DNA of 64,000 nt from Chitinophaga agrisoli (GTDB taxonomy: Bacteria; Bacteroidota; Bacteroidia; Chitinophagales; Chitinophagaceae). Of the stretch, positions 59,321-64,000 are shown one piece after another (position 1 is the first letter of the stretch; each line of letters begins with the position of its first letter). Below the pieces are notes generated by a model that was given only the letters and a program-made list of their open reading frames with translations, ran no database searches and had not been told where the DNA came from. Both the position numbers and the translations under genes were made by a program. The stretch covers positions 408,347-472,346 of the forward strand of contig NZ_VUOC01000001.1 of assembly GCF_008386695.1 (NCBI RefSeq). Direction: 5' to 3'.

Positions 59321-61144
59321 TCAATGTTTTGACTCATCAGGACCAATAGGAACGGTTTGCGGAATAAAGTCCTTACCGTCTTTGCTGTAGTCATATGCCC
59401 AACGGTGCACTTCAGGAATTTCGCCAGGCCAGTTGCCGTGTCCGGGACGGATAGGCGTAGTCCATTCCAGGGTGGTAGCATCCCACGGGTTGGTGGTGGT
59501 CAGCTTCCTTCCTTTGAAGATGCTGTAGAAGAAGTTGAACACAAACAGCAGCTGGGTAGCGAATACGGTGAATACTACTATACTGATGAATTTGTTCAGT
59601 TCCACGAATTGTTTGAAAGACTCCCAGTTAGAGTAGTCATAGTACCTTCTGGGCATACCCGCCATACCTTCGTAGTGCATGGGCCAGAAGATCAGGTAAG
59701 CGCCCACCAGGGTGATCCAGAAATGGATATAACCCAGGGTGCCATTCAGGTAACGGCCGTACAGTTTGGGATACCAGTGGTAGATACCGGCAAACATACC
59801 AAAGAAGGCAGATACGCCCATTACTATATGGAAGTGCGCGATCACGAAATAAGTATCGTGCAGGTGAATATCGATGGAAGAGTTACCCAGCCAGATACCG
59901 GTTAAGCCACCAGAGATGAAGGTGCTCACGAAACCGATGGAGAACAGGGAGGCCGGCGTAAAGCGGATACTACCTTTCCAGATGGTGGTAAGCCAGTTGA
60001 ACACCTTGATGGCCGATGGTACCGCGATCAGTAATGTTAACAGTACAAAGAACGCGCCCAGGAAGGGGTTCAGACCGGTAACGAACATGTGGTGCGCCCA
60101 TACCAGGAAGGCCAGGATGGCGATTGCGAACAGGGAGCCCACCATCGCGAGGTAACCGAAGATCGGTTTGCGGGAACTAACCGCCAATACTTCAGATACC
60201 ATACCCATCGCAGGGAGGATGATGATGTACACCTCAGGGTGACCCAGGAACCAGAACAAGTGCTGGTACAGGATGGCGGAACCGCCTTCGTTGGACAGTA
60301 CTTTACCGGCTACGAACAGATCGCTCAGGTAGAAGCTGGTGCCTGCGTGACGGTCAAACAGCAGCAGGATAAAACCAGACAGCAGTACCGGGAAGGACAG
60401 TACGCCCAGGATAGCGGTGAAGAAGAAGGCCCAGATAGTGAGCGGCATCTTCGTCATGCTCATACCCTTGGTACGCATGTTCAGGATGGTAGAAATATAG
60501 TTCAGACCGCCCAGCAGCTGAGACACTACGAAGAGCGCCATGCTGGTCAGCCAGAGATCCATGCCTATTTTAGAACCGATAGAAGCATCACCCAGGGCGC
60601 TCAGCGGAGGGTAAGAGGTCCAACCGCCGGAAGCAGGGCCTGTTTGCACAAACAGGGAAGCGGTCATTACCAGGCTGGCCAGGAAGAAGAACCAGTAGCT
60701 CAGCATGTTCATGAATGGAGAGGCCATATCACGGGCGCCTACCTGCAGGGGGATCAGCAAGTTCGAGAAGGTACCGCTTAGCCCGGCTGTCAATACAAAG
60801 AATACCAGGATGGTACCGTGCATGGTTACCAGCGCGTAGTAAGCTTCTGCAGAGATATGACCGCCTTTAGCCCAATGGCCCAGCAGACTTTCCAGGAAGG
60901 GGAAAGTAGCATCCGGGAATGCCAGCTGTAAACGGAACAATACAGAAAAACCAGCGCCTATGACCGCCCAGATGATACCTGTGATCAGGAACTGCTTGGC
61001 GATCATTTTATGATCCATGCTGAAAACATACTTCGAAATGAAGCTGTCTTCATGATGATGTTCATGCCCGTTGCCATGGTCATGCGCCACTGCGCCGTGC
61101 GTTGCCTCCTGTTGATGACTGTGCAAGGTTGCTTCGTTACTCAT
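59321..61144 (-). CDS. coxA: Cytochrome c oxidase subunit I
   Basis: A 607-residue heme-copper oxidase catalytic subunit. Low-spin heme and CuB/heme a3 ligands are in TMHGTILVFFVLTAG (about residues 108-122), WFLGHPEVYIIILPAMG (about 287-303, the His-Tyr cross-link pair), WAHHMFVTGLNPFLG (about 347-361) and HDTYFVIAHFHIVMG (about 433-447). The N-terminus carries a His-rich cytosolic extension (HSHQQEATHGAVAHDHGNGH). Length and motifs fit the aa3 type. It is preceded by Cox II and followed by ctaB. Confidence 0.96.
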   Translation of the reverse strand: MSNEATLHSHQQEATHGAVAHDHGNGHEHHHEDSFISKYVFSMDHKMIAKQFLITGIIWAVIGAGFSVLFRLQLAFPDATFPFLESLLGHWAKGGHISAEAYYALVTMHGTILVFFVLTAGLSGTFSNLLIPLQVGARDMASPFMNMLSYWFFFLASLVMTASLFVQTGPASGGWTSYPPLSALGDASIGSKIGMDLWLTSMALFVVSQLLGGLNYISTILNMRTKGMSMTKMPLTIWAFFFTAILGVLSFPVLLSGFILLLFDRHAGTSFYLSDLFVAGKVLSNEGGSAILYQHLFWFLGHPEVYIIILPAMGMVSEVLAVSSRKPIFGYLAMVGSLFAIAILAFLVWAHHMFVTGLNPFLGAFFVLLTLLIAVPSAIKVFNWLTTIWKGSIRFTPASLFSIGFVSTFISGGLTGIWLGNSSIDIHLHDTYFVIAHFHIVMGVSAFFGMFAGIYHWYPKLYGRYLNGTLGYIHFWITLVGAYLIFWPMHYEGMAGMPRRYYDYSNWESFKQFVELNKFISIVVFTVFATQLLFVFNFFYSIFKGRKLTTTNPWDATTLEWTTPIRPGHGNWPGEIPEVHRWAYDYSKDGKDFIPQTVPIGPDESKH

Positions 61145-61235
61145 AATCGGTTCTGTTTATTATCAAACTAACATCAGGGGAGCGCCTGGTAGCTAGCTTA
61201 TTTTAGTGTTTAATGGTTCCTAACAAATTTACGCC

Positions 61236-62300
61236 TTAGTGATTCAGATTAGCTGCCACTGTTTTCTTAGTGGTATCTTCTGCCGGTTTCTCAGCCGGAG
61301 CCGGAGCGGCGGGTGCGTTGCCAGCAGGAGCAGCGTGAGCCAGCTCATACTGTGACTTCTGCGCAGCAGCCCATTTGTCATACTCTTTCTGCGTTTCCAC
61401 TACGATAACAGCTCTCATGGAGTAGTGACCAACACCGCACATCTGATCACAGGAGATCTCGTATACGAAATCCGGGTTACCGGTTTTCTCCTTCATCTGC
61501 GTGGTGGTGAACTTAGGCGTAAACCACAGGGTGGTGGGGATACCAGGCACGGCGTCCATTTTAAGGCGGAAGTGTGCCAGACCCACGTCATGCACCACAT
61601 CGCGGGAGCCGATGATCAGTTTTACCGGCTTGCCTACTACGAGGTGCATTTCATTGGCCATGAAATCGTCTTTGTTCAGGTTATCATCCCAATCCTGACC
61701 AACGGGATTGGTAGCATCATTAATATTTTTGAAGTATTTGCTGCCCAGCAGTCCGTCTTTACCGGGGTAGCGGATGAGCCAGTTAAACTGCTTACCGGTG
61801 ATCTCAACCACCATAGCATCTTTTGGCGCATCTGAGGTGATACGGAACCAGTGTCTTAAACCGATGGCCACCAGGATGGTGAGCGCAATGGCGGGGATCA
61901 CAGTCCAGATCACTTCCAGCTTGTTATTGTGCGGGAAATAAAACGCTGCTTTTCCTTCTTTCTCCTGGTATTTGAAGGCAAACCAGAACAGGAGGACCTG
62001 TGTGATCACGAACACGACGCCGGTCATTACCAGGGTCCACATGATCATGTTATCGATGGACTCGCCCTGCTCAGATGCCGCTTCCCCCAGGATCTTGCCT
62101 CTCATTGCCTCATTACAGTAATACACACCGATGAGTCCCAATACCAGGAAAGCGATCAGCAAAAAGCCGTTAATACGGTTGTTCTGCTGGCGGGCCTTCT
62201 TTTCCCCCTTCAATATGGACACATATTCGCTCGCCTTCGCAATCTGGAAGATGACTACGAATATGAGCACAACAACTAAGACTGCTAAAAAACCTGACAT
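61236..62300 (-). CDS. coxB: Cytochrome c oxidase subunit II
   Basis: A 354-residue subunit II: an N-terminal hydrophobic segment (about residues 4-20), two further helices (about 45-62 and 88-108), and a periplasmic cupredoxin domain. The CuA motif is CDQMCGVGHYSM (about 282-293), with the upstream His in DVGLAHFRLKMDAV. The C-terminus is an Ala/Pro-rich tail (NAPAAPAPAEKPAEDTTKK) without a cytochrome c domain, so this is a cytochrome aa3, not caa3, design. It passes electrons from cytochrome c to subunit I. Confidence 0.95.
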   Translation of the reverse strand: MSGFLAVLVVVLIFVVIFQIAKASEYVSILKGEKKARQQNNRINGFLLIAFLVLGLIGVYYCNEAMRGKILGEAASEQGESIDNMIMWTLVMTGVVFVITQVLLFWFAFKYQEKEGKAAFYFPHNNKLEVIWTVIPAIALTILVAIGLRHWFRITSDAPKDAMVVEITGKQFNWLIRYPGKDGLLGSKYFKNINDATNPVGQDWDDNLNKDDFMANEMHLVVGKPVKLIIGSRDVVHDVGLAHFRLKMDAVPGIPTTLWFTPKFTTTQMKEKTGNPDFVYEISCDQMCGVGHYSMRAVIVVETQKEYDKWAAAQKSQYELAHAAPAGNAPAAPAPAEKPAEDTTKKTVAANLNH

Positions 62301-62406
62301 TGCTACTTGAAATAATTAAGTTATCTAATGCTTTTCGTTGTTTCTAATACACTTTATTCCTCTCGCTTCCCGTTTTACCGGGATCCACTCCGGCACGCCT
62401 ACATCA

Positions 62407-63615
62407 TCAGGTGTGGTGTACAATGCTTTCTTTCAGATAAGGATGGTTCTTGGGAACCAGCGGCGCTTTAGCCAGCTGCTGAGCAGTGACAAAGATGATC
62501 ACGCCTACAAAACCCAGACCTACACCAAACTCATACCAGGGGAAGTGCAGCGCCTGTGAAGTAGCGGGAGCAACCATCTGGAAGAAATCGAGCCAGTGAC
62601 CAAATATAATTAATATGGCTATATATGTCATAGCCGTAAAGTTACGCTTGGTATCACGTTTCATCAGCAGCAACAGCGGCAGGACGAAGTTAATGATCAG
62701 GTTCAGGAAGAACACGCCGCGGAACGGACCCCATACGCGAGGCTGGAAGTACACCGTTTCTTCGGGGATGTTCGCATACCATGTAAGCATGTACTGAGAG
62801 AACCAGAGATATGTCCAGAAGATGCTGAATGCAAACATAAGCTTACCCAGGTCATGCAGGTGCTCTTCATTTACCCAGCTCATGTAACCATGTTTCTTCA
62901 GGTATATTACAAATAAAGCGATCATTGACAGACCAGATACCCAGGTGCTGGCGAAAGTGTACCAGCTGTACATGGTGGAGTACCAGTGTGCATCAACGCT
63001 CATCAGCCACAGCCAGGGGGTGGTAGAACCAACGCTCAGGGCATAGATCACGATGAAACCGCCACACCAAACGGAATTCCTCCACAGGAGCCGGCGGCCG
63101 GTGTCCGGAGACAGGTCCCAGCTATCTTCCTGCAGGGACATGTTACGCAATTTAATGGTAAACAGGATCCACAGACCCAGGGTGATGATGGTAGCAGTAG
63201 TAAAGAACCCGGCGCCCAGGAACGCAGATTTACCTTTTAAGATAGGATCATGTTCTACGTGTTCCAGGTTAGTCCAGTGGTATACCTGGTCTTTATGACC
63301 AAATACCAGTATCATCAGCACCACAAACAGGATACCGCCTAATACCGGCACTGCCATGGAAAGTGCTTCCGGCACCCGGCGGAAACCGACATGCCATCCG
63401 CCATGCGCCAATGTGGTAACGCCGATAAAAAAGGTGCCGACTAATGCTACCAGCAGGAAGAACGTGCTGTTCTGCAAAATGCCGCCCCAAAAACGGCCAG
63501 AGCCATGCTCGCCTCCCAAGGCCACTAATCCGATCAATAAGGTGAGTACGCCAATGCCCATTAACACGAAGCTGGTCGTTTTTAATTTTGCCGGTACTAC
63601 AAATTGGTCCTTCAT
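62407..63615 (-). CDS. actF: Alternative complex III subunit ActF
   Basis: A 402-residue membrane protein with about ten hydrophobic helices (for example SFVLMGIGVLTLLIGLVALG, FFLLVALVGTFFIGVTTLAH, GFIVIYALSVGST and LIINFVLPLLLLM). It matches the quinol:cytochrome c oxidoreductase membrane subunit of alternative complex III, a short NrfD-like relative. ACIII oxidises menaquinol and passes electrons to cytochrome c. The gene stands between the cytochrome subunit (ActE) and Cox II, which links the complex directly to the oxidase. Confidence 0.9.
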   Translation of the reverse strand: MKDQFVVPAKLKTTSFVLMGIGVLTLLIGLVALGGEHGSGRFWGGILQNSTFFLLVALVGTFFIGVTTLAHGGWHVGFRRVPEALSMAVPVLGGILFVVLMILVFGHKDQVYHWTNLEHVEHDPILKGKSAFLGAGFFTTATIITLGLWILFTIKLRNMSLQEDSWDLSPDTGRRLLWRNSVWCGGFIVIYALSVGSTTPWLWLMSVDAHWYSTMYSWYTFASTWVSGLSMIALFVIYLKKHGYMSWVNEEHLHDLGKLMFAFSIFWTYLWFSQYMLTWYANIPEETVYFQPRVWGPFRGVFFLNLIINFVLPLLLLMKRDTKRNFTAMTYIAILIIFGHWLDFFQMVAPATSQALHFPWYEFGVGLGFVGVIIFVTAQQLAKAPLVPKNHPYLKESIVHHT

Positions 63616-63721
63616 GTGTAGTTCTTTATCTTTTTATTTATCGCATGTAACCTTGCATATCGCTATGCCGGGTTCCATCTCAAAGTAGTTACTGCTATTG
63701 TAATTAAATTCTGCTGCCGTC

Positions 63722-64000
63722 TTATTTCTTAATAGTTGCAGTGTCACCGCCAGATGCTGCAGGTCCTGCAGCCGGCGCTGTGGGCGCTGCATCGGGAGCA
63801 GGCACTTTGCTGCCGTCCTGTACGCTCTTGATATAAGCAGCGATGATCCAGCGTTGAGACCTATCCAGCTGGCTGGCGTAGCTTCCCATGGCATTCCAGC
63901 CATAGGTCATTACGTAGAACAGCCGTCCCTGGGTATAGTGTGATTTAGGACCACCAGCGGCCAGGTTAGCCGGAGCAGCGGGGTAAGGGCCGTCGCCGCC
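63722..64000 (-). CDS. actE: Alternative complex III monoheme cytochrome c (ActE-like), partial
   Basis: The C-terminal 92 residues of a cytochrome c; the gene runs out of the window. Visible parts: GRLFYVMTYGWNAMGSYASQ, then LDRSQRWIIAAYIKSVQDGS and a Pro/Ala-rich tail. The Met of NAMGSYASQ is in the position of the axial heme ligand of ActE-type cytochromes, and the CxxCH motif must lie upstream. It is 106 bases before actF, in the same operon. Confidence 0.8.
   Translation of the reverse strand, partial: GGDGPYPAAPANLAAGGPKSHYTQGRLFYVMTYGWNAMGSYASQLDRSQRWIIAAYIKSVQDGSKVPAPDAAPTAPAAGPAASGGDTATIKK

Noticed and set aside
61236-62300. caa3-type (cytochrome c-fused) subunit II
   Set aside because: The C-terminal tail is only an Ala/Pro-rich linker with no CxxCH heme motif.

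Overview
The window reads as chromosomal DNA of a Bacteroidota bacterium, most likely of the family Chitinophagaceae (Chitinophaga-like). The evidence is the gene content (alternative complex III subunits next to an aa3-type oxidase, DUF4271, DUF4197, DUF2911, DUF6263, GH172 and GH9 enzymes, LptC and outer-membrane beta-barrel proteins), promoters of the Bacteroidota type (TTG or TTTG, about 18-23 bases, then TANNTTTG), and few Shine-Dalgarno sites. About 60 protein genes are supported. I found no rRNA, tRNA, CRISPR array or intact insertion sequence.

Layout. 1-240 holds two DnaA-box matches at the left edge. 0.2-11 kb carries housekeeping and metabolic genes: a DUF255 thioredoxin-domain protein, uroporphyrinogen-III synthase, a DUF4271 membrane protein, HemW, an SDR oxidoreductase, an FtsX/MacB-type permease and an EEP-family nuclease. 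11-17.2 kb is an accessory island: a GT61 glycosyltransferase, a five-copy hairpin array, a membrane-anchored orphan, a Crp/Fnr regulator, a 99-residue orphan, then gene-poor DNA with two mobile-element pseudogenes (a DnaC-like ATPase and a RhuM-family gene) and a small XRE regulator with operator-like repeats. 17.2-31.7 kb holds an AlkD-like HEAT protein, a DUF4136 lipoprotein, a sugar locus (GH172, aldose epimerase, LacI regulator with a perfect 18-bp palindrome), a deoxyhypusine-synthase-like protein, AcpH, a cystathionine gamma-synthase-type enzyme and a sterol-desaturase-type hydroxylase. 31.8-43 kb contains a GH9-deacetylase fusion overlapping a serine hydrolase, an FAH-family enzyme, a flavin reductase, a universal stress protein, lysyl-tRNA synthetase, a 1-kb region with three copies of a small-RNA-like element, and an aldo/keto reductase. 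43.4-50.9 kb is an envelope region: LptC, an outer-membrane protein, a Lon-N protein, four consecutive glycosyltransferases and MeaB. 50.9-55 kb has a ClC channel with CBS domains, a protoglobin, DUF2024 and a MarR regulator with a cysteine cluster. 55-64 kb is one respiratory block on the minus strand: ActE, ActF, Cox II, Cox I, heme O synthase, two Cox III-type subunits, Cox IV, SCO, DUF420 and a small CxxC membrane protein. It gives the end of alternative complex III, the oxidase and its heme and copper assembly factors.

The most unusual signals are non-coding. (1) Four copies of a roughly 60-nt element, each with a TANNTTTG-like box, a conserved 5' segment and a 3' terminator hairpin whose sequence varies while its pairing is largely kept. 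(2) A hairpin family (five tandem copies plus one distant) whose imperfect pairs are always A-C on the plus strand, hence G-U on the minus strand. (3) 8-bp tandem arrays (unit NNATGTGC) that begin at stop codons and are always oriented with the gene they follow. (4) Two copies of a larger inverted repeat with a GCTGCAG core.
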